Shown here: positions 1 to 7,886 of the stretch, piece by piece | Position numbering within the stretch: the stretch's first letter is position 1 | Layout of the letters: each line of letters opens with the position of its first letter | Assembly: GCA_905204635.1 (NCBI GenBank) | Contig: CAJLAN010000001.1 | Span: 1 to 29,741 of the forward strand | Source: an uncultured Collinsella sp. | GTDB lineage: Bacteria; Actinomycetota; Coriobacteriia; Coriobacteriales; Coriobacteriaceae | Length of the DNA stretch: 29,741 bases | Direction: 5' to 3' | Notes under the pieces: model-generated | The model's database searches: none | The model's input: the letters and a program-made list of their open reading frames with translations, nothing else | What the model was told of the DNA's origin: nothing | Position numbers and translations under genes: made by a program

Positions 1-37
1 AGTCCGTATTTCACCGCAACCGATGGGTGGGATGGAG

Positions 38-1255
38 TTAGAGGCCCAGGTAGGTAGTCATGCCTTCGACGGCGAGCTTGGCGCCGGCTACGGCGTGAAC
101 AACCGTCAGTGGGCCGTTGACCACGTCGCCGGCGGCAAAGACGCCAGGCACGGTGGTCATGCCATGCTCGTCGACCGAAAGCAGGCCGCGATGGTCGGTC
201 TCCAGACCGCCCGTTGTAAGCACGAGCTTGTCCTTGGGCACCTGCGAAGCTGCAATCACAACTGTGTCGGCAGACGCATGGTCGAGCTCCTCCTCGTAGC
301 CCACCACGTTGTTGTCCTCGTCAAAGATAGCCGTCTCGAACACCGGACCGTTATCATCGATGGCGCAGATCGCCTTGCCGCGCACAATCTCGGCACCGTC
401 AAGCTCGGTCAGCTCCACCTCGTCATCGATGGCAGAGATATGGCGCGATCGGGCGTACACGGTAACCTTGCGAGCACCCGAGCGCAGGGCCGTGCGGGCA
501 ACATCCATGGCCACATTGCCGGCGCCGATAACCGCCACGTTCTGCCCGATTGCCACGCTCGTGGGATCGACCAGATAGTCGATACCAAACAGCACATTGC
601 CGCGCGACTCGCCGGGAATACCCAGCTTTCGAGCTCGCCAGGTGCCGGTACCAACAAAGACCGCATCGTAACCGTCGCGCAGCAGGTCATCGATGTGCAG
701 TGCGCCGCCGATGGTAGTCGAGGGGCGCACACGCACGCCGAGCGAGCACATCACGTGGCGATACTTTTGCACGAGCGAGCGCGGCAGACGGAACTCGGGG
801 ATACCGTACTCCAGCACGCCGCCGATCTCGGGCCGCTGCTCAAACACCGTGACGGCGCAACCCAGCTGCGCCATCTTAATGGCCACGGTCATGCCGGCAG
901 GGCCGGAGCCGACCACGGCGACCTGTTTGCCGCGCGACGGCGCGGGTCTCCACTCTTTGCGGTCCAAATACGCCGTGGAGATATAGTTCTCGATGCTCGA
1001 AAAATGCACGGGCGCGCCCTTGCGGCCCTGAATGCAAGCGCCCTCGCACTGGCCCGAATGATTGCACACCATGGAGCAGACCGCACTCATGGGATTGTTC
1101 TGGAACAGTAGCTCGCCCGCCTCTTGCAGACGGCGCTGCTTAAAGAGGTCGATAACCTGCGGAATGGGCGTCTGCACCGGACAGCCCTTTATTTGACAGA
1201 ACGCCTTTTTGCAGCCCAGACAGCGATTTGCTTCCTCAACGATGTGGATAGCCAC
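38..1255 (-). CDS. GltD-like NAD(P)-dependent flavoprotein oxidoreductase
   Basis: A 405-residue protein of the glutamate synthase small subunit/NfnB-like family, which moves electrons between NAD(P)H, FAD and 4Fe-4S clusters. Visible features in order: an N-terminal cluster-binding Cys set C12, C15, C20, C25 and a second set C60, C64, C70, C74; the FAD dinucleotide motif GSGPAG at 116-121; the family signature GVLEYGIPEFRLP at 146-158; the NAD(P) motif GAGNVA at 244-249; and the C-terminal FAD motif GVFAAGD at 371-377. The start is GTG, chosen because AGAGGGG lies about 7 nt upstream and the Cys motif begins 11 residues in. It is shorter than typical GltD (about 450-490 residues). No large glutamate synthase subunit is adjacent, so the electron partner and true substrate are unknown. 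Family assignment is firm; glutamate synthesis as its role is only one possibility. Confidence 0.88.
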   Translation of the reverse strand: MAIHIVEEANRCLGCKKAFCQIKGCPVQTPIPQVIDLFKQRRLQEAGELLFQNNPMSAVCSMVCNHSGQCEGACIQGRKGAPVHFSSIENYISTAYLDRKEWRPAPSRGKQVAVVGSGPAGMTVAIKMAQLGCAVTVFEQRPEIGGVLEYGIPEFRLPRSLVQKYRHVMCSLGVRVRPSTTIGGALHIDDLLRDGYDAVFVGTGTWRARKLGIPGESRGNVLFGIDYLVDPTSVAIGQNVAVIGAGNVAMDVARTALRSGARKVTVYARSRHISAIDDEVELTELDGAEIVRGKAICAIDDNGPVFETAIFDEDNNVVGYEEELDHASADTVVIAASQVPKDKLVLTTGGLETDHRGLLSVDEHGMTTVPGVFAAGDVVNGPLTVVHAVAGAKLAVEGMTTYLGL

Positions 1256-1427
1256 GCAATTCCCCTCTATCGACCTGGACGAAATCGGCTTCTTAAACCA
1301 ATTTGCCCGAATTTATAACCATAGATACGTCAACAGTGCGGAAAAGGGCACCGAAAAGCATCTCACAAACGCGCAGTAGCAACCCTTCCCTCGCACGGAG
1401 CCACTGTGCAGCCCCGTCATCGAGATC

Positions 1428-1460
1428 AAAAGATTCGCCACCCCTACGAATGGCGAATCT
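1428..1460 (-). terminator. Intrinsic terminator of the uxa operon
   Basis: A 10-bp perfect stem (1431-1440 with 1451-1460, AGATTCGCCA and TGGCGAATCT) with a 10-nt loop begins 2 nt beyond the uxaA stop codon. On the minus strand it is followed by TTTT. The short U-tract makes it modest in strength, but the position is right for ending the uxaC-uxaA transcript. Confidence 0.75.
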
Positions 1461-1462
1461 CT

Positions 1463-2947
1463 CTACAGGCAGACGCCGTCTTTCCAGATACTGATCTCGT
1501 GGCAGCCGCGGCGCTCGGCACTCGTTAGCTTACCGCTCGCTGTATCCAGTACCAGCTGATACAGGTCGCGGGCAGCCTCGTCGAGTGTGCGTTCGCCTGT
1601 GGCAATCACGCCGGCGTTAAAGTCCATCCAGTTGGCCTTGTGGTCGCACAGACGCTGATTGGTGAACACCTTGAGGGTGGGCGCCGGTGCACCAAACGGC
1701 GTGCCGCGTCCAGTCGAGAACAGAATCACGTGACAGCCAGCAGCCGTCAACGCCGTGGTGGATACCATGTCGTTGCCCGGGCCGCACAGCATGTTCAGGC
1801 CATGCTTGGTGACCTGACCGGCATACGGCAGCACGTCGACGATGGGTGCGGAGCCGCCCTTTTGCACGCAGCCGCAACTCTTGTCCTCGAGCGTGGTGAT
1901 GCCACCGTCCTTGTTACCGGGACTCGGGTTCTCGTAGACCACCTCACCATGGCTAATAAAGTAATCCTTAAAACCGTTAAGCATGTCAGAGGCAGCGTTA
2001 AAGACCTGCTCGTTCTCGCAGCGATCGAGCAGGATGCTCTCCGCGCCAAACATCTCGGGCACTTCGGTGAGCACCGACGTGCCGCCACGGGCGACGACCA
2101 TATCGCTCACGCGACCGATCGTGGGGTTGGCGGTAATGCCCGAAAGACCGTCAGAGCCGCCGCACTTAAGACCAATAACCAGCTCTGAGGCCGGAATGGG
2201 CTCACGCTTGGCCTGCTTGGCCAGGTCAGCCAGCTCGGACAGAATCTTGTGGCCCTCGATCTGCTCGTCGGCTACATCCTGGCAGGTGAGAAAACGAACG
2301 CGCTCGTGATCGAAGTCACCGAGCTCGTCGAGCACCTGCTGATGCGTGCAGTTCTCGCAACCGAGCGACAAGAACAGCACGCCCGCGGCGTTTGCGTGAC
2401 GCGACAGCGCCACCAGCAGACGACGGGTCTGGGCATGGTCGGCGCCGGTCTGTGAGCAACCGAACGGATGCGGGAAGTAATAGACGCCCTCCAACGAGCC
2501 CTCGACCAGGTCCTGAGCCTGCTCGCACATGGCACGAGCGACTTCGTTGACACAACCGACGGTGGGAATGATCCAAAGCTCATTGCGCGTGGCGGCACGA
2601 CCGTCGGCACGGCGGAAGCCCATAAAGGTCTCGGCCTCGACCGGCTCAACGACCGGATGTGTCGGATTGTAGGCGTACTCGATCTCACCCGAGAGGTTGG
2701 TCTTCACGTTGTGCGTGTGCAGCCACTGGCCGGGCTGAATGTCCTTCGTCACGTGGCCGATGGGAAGACCGTACTTGATGACATCCTCACCGGCTGCAAT
2801 GGCGCGCACGGCCATCTTGTGACCCTGCGGGATATCCTCCGCGGCAACGACCTCGCCCACGCCGGGAACCTCGACGGCAGCACCCTTGGCGAGCGGCGAC
2901 AGCGCAACGATGACGTTGTCGGCCGGATTGATCTGGATAGTGTTCAT
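1463..2947 (-). CDS. uxaA: Altronate dehydratase (UxaA family)
   Basis: A 494-residue enzyme expected to dehydrate D-altronate to 2-keto-3-deoxy-D-gluconate in the galacturonate branch of hexuronate catabolism, in the cytosol with a metal cofactor. Residues 1 to about 95 form the SAF-type domain, with HTHN at 77-80. The UxaA catalytic body follows, starting at FMGFRRADGRAATRN (from residue 108) and including the conserved GLKCGGSDGLSG stretch and a CGCVQKGGSAP motif. Length fits the full two-domain UxaA. The ATG start has AGGACT about 8 nt upstream. It is the last gene of the operon, 78 nt downstream of uxaB, and is followed directly by a terminator. Its partner uxaB makes its substrate, which supports altronate over related sugar acids such as galactarate. 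Confidence 0.92.
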   Translation of the reverse strand: MNTIQINPADNVIVALSPLAKGAAVEVPGVGEVVAAEDIPQGHKMAVRAIAAGEDVIKYGLPIGHVTKDIQPGQWLHTHNVKTNLSGEIEYAYNPTHPVVEPVEAETFMGFRRADGRAATRNELWIIPTVGCVNEVARAMCEQAQDLVEGSLEGVYYFPHPFGCSQTGADHAQTRRLLVALSRHANAAGVLFLSLGCENCTHQQVLDELGDFDHERVRFLTCQDVADEQIEGHKILSELADLAKQAKREPIPASELVIGLKCGGSDGLSGITANPTIGRVSDMVVARGGTSVLTEVPEMFGAESILLDRCENEQVFNAASDMLNGFKDYFISHGEVVYENPSPGNKDGGITTLEDKSCGCVQKGGSAPIVDVLPYAGQVTKHGLNMLCGPGNDMVSTTALTAAGCHVILFSTGRGTPFGAPAPTLKVFTNQRLCDHKANWMDFNAGVIATGERTLDEAARDLYQLVLDTASGKLTSAERRGCHEISIWKDGVCL

Positions 2948-2989
2948 TACAAAGAGTCCTAACCCTACAGGTTGAGCAGAAGTCGAGTG

Positions 2990-3015
2990 ACGCCCGCCAG
3001 TTACCCGGCGGGCGT
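2990..3015 (-). other. Intercistronic GC hairpin between uxaB and uxaA
   Basis: A perfect 9-bp stem (2990-2998 ACGCCCGCC with 3007-3015 GGCGGGCGT) with an 8-nt loop lies 11 nt after the uxaB stop. No U-tract follows on the minus strand, so it is unlikely to be a complete terminator. It could stabilise the 3' end of an upstream mRNA segment or set the relative level of uxaA; that role is inferred. Confidence 0.55.
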
Positions 3016-3025
3016 ACAGAAGGAT

Positions 3026-4540
3026 TTAGGCCTGAGCGTTCGCGAACGCCTGCTTGACGCCCTCGGAGCGCACGACGGCGAGAGCGTTGACGACAAACTC
3101 CTCCAGGCCGGCGATCTGCGTAAGATCCTCGCCCCACATTTGCTCGTTGGAGAGCACATCGTGCACCAGCTCGGCGTCGTCGGCGCCGGCGTGGGCAGCG
3201 TAGAAGTCGAGCACAAAGGCGTCGTCCTGAGCGGTGTACTCGGTGCCGTCAGAGCGACGCAGGTGCAGGCCGTCGCCCTCGCGGGACACGAGCTCCTGCG
3301 TGTAGAAGGAGATGAGCGTGGCCAGGCTCGTCGCCAGGCACTTGGGCAGGTTGCCGGTCTCGGCAGCGTAGTCCTTGAGCGTAGGCAGGTCGCGGGCACG
3401 CCACTTAGCCGTGGAGTTGAGGCAGATGGAGAGCAGCGCGTGGTCGATAAACGGGTTGTCGAAGCGGTTCTCAACAGCGGCGGCAAAGGCCTTGCAGTCC
3501 TCGACATCCAGGTCGGCGGCAAGCGTCGGGATGACCTCGTCGTAGAGCATGGTGTTCATGAAGCCGCGGACGGTCTCGTCGTGCATGCAATCGCGCACGA
3601 TATCAAAGCCGGCAACCCAGGAACCCGGGACAAAGGCGGTGTGAGCGCCGTTGAGGATGCGGACCTTGCGCTTCTTGTACGGGATGACGTCGGGGGTCAC
3701 AAAGACACCCGGCAGACCGGCCTTCACGAAGGGCAGACGCTCCTTGAGCGATTCGTCACCCTGGATGCCCCACATCTGGAAGGGCTCACGCACGGCCAAG
3801 AACGGATCTTCATAGCCCAAGCGCTCGGCCACGGCAGCGGCCTCCTTGGGATCGCGGATGCGACCCGGAACGATGGTGTCGACGAGCGTGGTGCAGACGG
3901 TGCAGTCGTTGGCCATCCACTGCGAAAACTCGTCCTCCCAGCCCCAGTCGCTCACGTACTGGTTCATGATGCGCAGCAGCTCCTCGCCGTTATGGTCGAT
4001 GAGCTCGCAGGCGAGCACGATGACGCCCTGCTTGCCGGCAGCCCAGCGGGCATGGAGCACCTGGGCAAGCTTGGCAGGGAAGCTCGCGGGGGGCATGTCG
4101 TCGGCCTTGCAGGACGGATCGTAGGCGATACCGGCCTCGGTGGTGTTGGAGACGATAATCTCCAGGTCGTCGGAAACGGCGACCTCCATCATGGCACGGT
4201 AGTCAGCCTCGCGATACGGATTGAGGCAACGGCTGCAGGCGCTGATCACGCGGGAATCGTCAACCGTGTCACCGTTCTCCTTGCCGCGCACCAGTACGGT
4301 GTACAGGCCATCCTGGGCATTGATACCATCGGCGAAATCGAAGGCGCCGCTGATGGGCTGCACCATGACGACCTTGCCGTTCCAACCGGTGGCCTCGTTG
4401 CCCATATCGAAGAAACGATCGACGAAGGCGCGCAGGAAATTGCCCTCGCCAAACTGTAGGACCTTCTCGGGGGCGTCCTTGGGCAGCACGTAGCCCTCGT
4501 AGCCGATCTTCTCGAGCGTCTCGTAGCTGATGTTATTCAT
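3026..4540 (-). CDS. uxaB: Tagaturonate reductase (mannitol dehydrogenase family)
   Basis: A 504-residue NADH-dependent oxidoreductase expected to reduce D-tagaturonate to D-altronate. The N-terminal nucleotide-binding segment shows QFGEGNFLRAFVD at 29-41. SNTTEAGI at 131-138 matches the UxaB-type pattern. The mannitol dehydrogenase family motif KKRKVRILNGAH at 289-300 carries the conserved Lys/Asn/His active-site region. The ATG start has GAGAGGAAA upstream, itself within a small GAGG...CCTC dyad. It lies between the transporter gene (78-nt gap) and uxaA. Fructuronate reductase (UxuB) is the nearest alternative. The UxaA neighbour and absence of UxuA here favour the galacturonate branch, while UxaC upstream serves both branches. 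Confidence 0.9.
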   Translation of the reverse strand: MNNISYETLEKIGYEGYVLPKDAPEKVLQFGEGNFLRAFVDRFFDMGNEATGWNGKVVMVQPISGAFDFADGINAQDGLYTVLVRGKENGDTVDDSRVISACSRCLNPYREADYRAMMEVAVSDDLEIIVSNTTEAGIAYDPSCKADDMPPASFPAKLAQVLHARWAAGKQGVIVLACELIDHNGEELLRIMNQYVSDWGWEDEFSQWMANDCTVCTTLVDTIVPGRIRDPKEAAAVAERLGYEDPFLAVREPFQMWGIQGDESLKERLPFVKAGLPGVFVTPDVIPYKKRKVRILNGAHTAFVPGSWVAGFDIVRDCMHDETVRGFMNTMLYDEVIPTLAADLDVEDCKAFAAAVENRFDNPFIDHALLSICLNSTAKWRARDLPTLKDYAAETGNLPKCLATSLATLISFYTQELVSREGDGLHLRRSDGTEYTAQDDAFVLDFYAAHAGADDAELVHDVLSNEQMWGEDLTQIAGLEEFVVNALAVVRSEGVKQAFANAQA

Positions 4541-4564
4541 AGAGGTTTTCCTCTCAACTCAAGT

Positions 4565-4589
4565 CCCGGTACGGCATCGCCGCACCGGG
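4565..4589 (-). other. Intercistronic GC hairpin between transporter gene and uxaB
   Basis: Outer arms CCCGGT (4565-4570) and ACCGGG (4584-4589) and inner arms CGGC and GCCG (4572-4575 with 4579-4582) form a 10-bp stem with one mismatch and a 3-nt loop. No U-tract follows on the minus strand. It resembles the hairpin between uxaB and uxaA in position and type, so an mRNA processing or stability role is plausible but unproven. Confidence 0.5.
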
Positions 4590-4618
4590 TTGCATTCATG
4601 ATTGTTTAAACAGCGGGA

Positions 4619-6124
4619 CTATTTATCGATCGTCTCGATAGTGCTCTCGCCGATCTTGCCGCGCTCCCAGCGACCATTCGACAGGTCGTTGGAAATGGAA
4701 TTGAACTTCTTCTCGGTAATGTCGTAGAGAGCGAAGATGATCAAGGCTGCCACCAGAAGGGCGCAAGCGGGATAAATCGTCAGAGCGCCCTTGATGCCAA
4801 GCAGCGTGGCGGCCGTCTGGGGCTTATTTGCCACATATCCGGTAAGGGCAAGGATGCCGCCGGAAATGATCGCGGCAAGGGATTGCGCAAGCTTACGAGA
4901 AAAGTTGAACGCGGCGTAGGTCGTACCCTCCTTGCGGATTCCCGTGTGCCATTCACCGTAATCGATAACATCGGAAACCAGGTTCCAGGTGATACCGTTG
5001 GGGATGGCAAGCGCGACGTAGCCGATGGTGACGAAGATGATGAACGTCACGGTATTGGTCGGCAGGATGAAGTTGAGGCCGTTTGCCACGGCACCGACGA
5101 TAAAGCAGGCAACGCACGTGCGCTTCTTGCCAAAATGCTTGACGAGCGTCGGGATGGCAAGAATGGCGACAACCGACGTTCCGATCATGATGCCGTTGAC
5201 AACGGGCTGCAACGCGATGTTACCCAGGTTGTACTGGCAGAAATACACCATCATGGTGTTGTTGGTGTTCATGGCCGAAATGGTAAACAGCGTAAGCAGG
5301 ATAACTGCTCCCAGGTTCTTGTTGGTGAAAACGACCTTGAAATACGTGCTGAATGCGCTCGACTTCTTGCCGGCCTTTCCCGCAGCCTTCTCCTCGGCCT
5401 GTCGATCGATACGGATATGCTCGCGCGTTCCCAAAAAGCAGATGGCGAATCCGGCGATGCCGCACAGTCCCATGACGACAGCTGCAATCGTATAGCCGTG
5501 CGGATTGCCGTCGAGCGTGTCGCCACCCGCAAAGAACAGGACCAATGGGATGAACGCTACGCCCGTGATGAGCTGTGCGCAAAGCGAACCGGCCTGGCGC
5601 GTTGACGCCATGTGCGCGCGGTCATCGACGTCACGCGTCATTACCGTGGCCAGAGATCCGTATGGCACGTTGGTGAAGCTGTATACGACGCCCCAGATCA
5701 TGTAAGTTATCAGCGCATAGGCAATTTTACCTGCCATGGGAATATCGGGCGCAGTGAAGGTCACCACGGTTAGAACGGCAAGGATCACGGCCGAAACCAT
5801 CATGACCGGACGAAACCGACCGTGCTTGCCAATCTTCTTTCTACCGTCGACGAATGCACCGGCAATCGGGTCCATGAACGCATCGAAAATCTTGGTGACG
5901 GCGAAAATCAGGCTCACCACGCCTGGCGAAATCAGGCAGATGTCAGTGTAGAACTTGGTCAGATATGCCTGACCAAGATCGAACATAAATCCGTTGCCCA
6001 AATCGCCAAAGCCATAGCAGATTTTCTCACGCCAGCTCAGCTTGATATCCTGCGAGCTCTGCATCGATCCCGAATCCGCCTGAGCAGACACAATCTGCTC
6101 GTTTTTCTGTTGCCCTGTTCCCAT
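4619..6124 (-). CDS. GPH-family sugar/hexuronide cation symporter
   Basis: A 501-residue integral membrane transporter of the glycoside-pentoside-hexuronide:cation symporter family (major facilitator superfamily). Near the N-terminus it has the family hallmark YGFGDLGNGFMFDLGQAYL and then AFMDPIAGAFVDGR, the GPH form of the MFS loop 2-3 motif. About 12 hydrophobic segments follow. I place the start at the ATG at 6124, because GGGGAGGG lies just upstream; a GTG 42 nt earlier is possible but lacks such a site. It lies 50 nt after uxaC and 78 nt before uxaB in the same operon, so hexuronates or small uronide oligomers are the likely cargo. Substrate is inferred from context only. Confidence 0.88.
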   Translation of the reverse strand: MGTGQQKNEQIVSAQADSGSMQSSQDIKLSWREKICYGFGDLGNGFMFDLGQAYLTKFYTDICLISPGVVSLIFAVTKIFDAFMDPIAGAFVDGRKKIGKHGRFRPVMMVSAVILAVLTVVTFTAPDIPMAGKIAYALITYMIWGVVYSFTNVPYGSLATVMTRDVDDRAHMASTRQAGSLCAQLITGVAFIPLVLFFAGGDTLDGNPHGYTIAAVVMGLCGIAGFAICFLGTREHIRIDRQAEEKAAGKAGKKSSAFSTYFKVVFTNKNLGAVILLTLFTISAMNTNNTMMVYFCQYNLGNIALQPVVNGIMIGTSVVAILAIPTLVKHFGKKRTCVACFIVGAVANGLNFILPTNTVTFIIFVTIGYVALAIPNGITWNLVSDVIDYGEWHTGIRKEGTTYAAFNFSRKLAQSLAAIISGGILALTGYVANKPQTAATLLGIKGALTIYPACALLVAALIIFALYDITEKKFNSISNDLSNGRWERGKIGESTIETIDK

Positions 6125-6174
6125 ATGGTCCCTCCCCTTTGCAACCGATTTCACCAATCGGAGCACATACAGAT

Positions 6175-7602
6175 CTATGCCTCGACGGTGCCCAAATCGA
6201 AGCCAAAGTAGCGAACGGAATTGTTGTAGCTGATATCGCGCACGATGGTGCCCAGCAGCTCCATGTCGGCCGGATACTTGCCCTGCTCAACCCACTCGCC
6301 GATCACGCTGCACAGCACGCGACGGAAATACTCGTGGCGCGGATAGGACAGGAAGGAGCGGGAGTCGGTGAGCATGCCGACAAAGTTGCCCAGGACGCCC
6401 TCGTTGGCCAGAGCCGTGAGCTGCTCGCGCATACCGACCTCGTTGTCGTTGAACCACCAGGCAGAGCCGTTCTGAATCTTGCCAGCGGTCGGGGCCTCCT
6501 GGAAGCAACCCATGACGGTATCGATCATGGTGTTGTCGATGGGGTTCAAGCTGTACAGGATGGTCTTGGGCAAGCCGCAGGTCTCCTGGATGGAGTTGAG
6601 GAAATCGGCGAGCTGGTCGGACGGCGTGTAGTTGGAGATGCAGTCGTAACCGGTGTCGGGACCGAGCTTGGCGAACATGGCACGGTTGTTGTCGCGCTTG
6701 CAGCCAAAGTGCAGTTGCATGGCCCAGCCCAGGCGGACATACTCGCCCGCGACAAACTGCATAAAGGCGGTCTTGTACTTAAGGATCTCATCCTCGGTGA
6801 GCGGCTCGGCAGCCAGGCCCTTGGCAAAGATGGCCTCAATCTCATCGGCGGTAGCCGGGACATACATAACGTAATCGAGTGCGTGGTCGGAGGCGCGGCA
6901 GCCCAGCTCGTGGGCAACATCGTAGCGCTTGGAGATGGCAGACTTCATGCCCTCAAAGTCGCTGGCCTCAACGCCGGCAACCTCGGAAAGGTGCTTGCAG
7001 TAGTCGGCGAACTCCTGGCCGCGCTCGATGCGCAGAGCGGCGTCGGGGCGCATGGCGGGAACGACCTGAACGTCAAAACTGTCATCGGCGGCAATCTTCT
7101 TGTGCCACTCAAAGCTGTCGGCGGGGTCGTCGGTAGTGCAGATCATGCGGACGTTGGACTGCTTGATCAGGTTGCGGCAGGTAAAGCTGGCCTCGGCGAG
7201 CTTGGCGTTGGCAAGGTCCCAGACCTCCTGGGCGGTCTTGCCGTTGAGGACGCCCTCGTAGCCAAAGTAGCGCTTAAGCTCCAGATGGCTCCACTCAAAG
7301 ACGGGGTTGCCAACGCAGCGGCCCAGGGTCTCGGCCCACTTTTGGAACTTCTCGCGAGCAGGGGCGTCGCCAGTGATAAAACGCTCGTCGACGCCGTTGG
7401 CGCGCATCAGGCGCCACTTGTAGTGGTCGCCGCCCAGCCAAACCTCGGTGATGTTCTCGAAACGCTTGTCCTCCCAGATCTCCTTGGGAGAAATGTGGCA
7501 ATGGTAGTCAACGATGGGCATGCCCTCGGCAAAGTTGTGGAACAGTTCCTCGCCGGTCTTGGTGCTCAGCAGGAAATCCTGATCGTCCATGAAGTTTTTC
7601 AT
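6175..7602 (-). CDS. uxaC: Glucuronate/galacturonate isomerase
   Basis: A 475-residue uronate isomerase that converts D-glucuronate to D-fructuronate and D-galacturonate to D-tagaturonate, the entry step of the pathway. The amidohydrolase-type metal motif is seen as DYHCHISPKEIW, with H34 and H36 as presumptive ligands. The product ends GFDLGTVEA. I set the start at the ATG at 7602, preceded by AAAGGGG. An in-frame ATG at 7671 would add 23 residues but lies inside an operator palindrome downstream of the -10, so it is rejected. The chosen length matches E. coli UxaC (470 residues). It is the first gene of the uxa operon. Confidence 0.93.
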   Translation of the reverse strand: MKNFMDDQDFLLSTKTGEELFHNFAEGMPIVDYHCHISPKEIWEDKRFENITEVWLGGDHYKWRLMRANGVDERFITGDAPAREKFQKWAETLGRCVGNPVFEWSHLELKRYFGYEGVLNGKTAQEVWDLANAKLAEASFTCRNLIKQSNVRMICTTDDPADSFEWHKKIAADDSFDVQVVPAMRPDAALRIERGQEFADYCKHLSEVAGVEASDFEGMKSAISKRYDVAHELGCRASDHALDYVMYVPATADEIEAIFAKGLAAEPLTEDEILKYKTAFMQFVAGEYVRLGWAMQLHFGCKRDNNRAMFAKLGPDTGYDCISNYTPSDQLADFLNSIQETCGLPKTILYSLNPIDNTMIDTVMGCFQEAPTAGKIQNGSAWWFNDNEVGMREQLTALANEGVLGNFVGMLTDSRSFLSYPRHEYFRRVLCSVIGEWVEQGKYPADMELLGTIVRDISYNNSVRYFGFDLGTVEA

Positions 7603-7655
7603 CAAACAACCCCTTTGTTTGCGGAGCGGGCGCACAATACGCTCGTCATCCTCTA

Positions 7656-7669
7656 GGTGAACGTTCACC
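7656..7669 (-). promoter_or_regulatory. LacI-type operator 1 of the uxa operon
   Basis: The perfect 14-bp palindrome GGTGAACGTTCACC starts immediately downstream of the predicted -10 box and covers the expected transcription start. A second copy lies 38 bp away, centre to centre. The adjacent LacI-family gene is the obvious candidate binder (inference). Confidence 0.85.
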
Positions 7670-7699
7670 ATCTTAGTGCAAAATGCGTTACGAGGTGAA
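7670..7699 (-). promoter_or_regulatory. Predicted uxaC promoter
   Basis: On the minus strand TTCACC (7694-7699) and TAAGAT (7670-7675) are separated by 18 bp. The -35 lies within operator 2 and the -10 abuts operator 1, so a bound repressor would block polymerase. The same -10 sequence and spacer occur at the ebgA promoter. Prediction from pattern only. Confidence 0.55.
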
Positions 7700-7708
7700 C
7701 GTTCACCT
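7693..7708 (-). promoter_or_regulatory. LacI-type operator 2 of the uxa operon
   Basis: The perfect 16-bp palindrome AGGTGAACGTTCACCT contains the predicted -35 of uxaC. It shares the 14-bp core GGTGAACGTTCACC with operator 1 exactly. Confidence 0.85.
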
Positions 7709-7780
7709 AACCATCATGGGGCGAACGGTAGGTTTTGACCGCTTAACGGTTGCCGAGCCATGGACCCTGCGTTGGATCGG

Positions 7781-7824
7781 CACAAAGAAAGGCCACTGAC
7801 GGCAGATTCGCCATCAGCGGCCTT
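7781..7824 (-). terminator. Intrinsic terminator after the uxa-side lacI gene
   Basis: A 15-bp stem (7789-7803 with 7810-7824, two G-U wobbles) with a 6-nt loop is followed on the minus strand by TTTCTTTG. It lies about 60 nt past the regulator's stop codon and separates it from the uxa promoter. Confidence 0.85.
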
Positions 7825-7886
7825 CGAAACAATTTTTCGATCCCCAGCCAAAAAATACGCGGCAAGTAGGGAACTCCCTAAACGCA

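Noticed and set aside
7603..7671. An upstream ATG that would extend UxaC by 23 residues
   Set aside because: The ATG lies in the operator next to the predicted -10, the extension is unlike UxaC, and the ATG at 7602 has a strong ribosome site and gives the family length.
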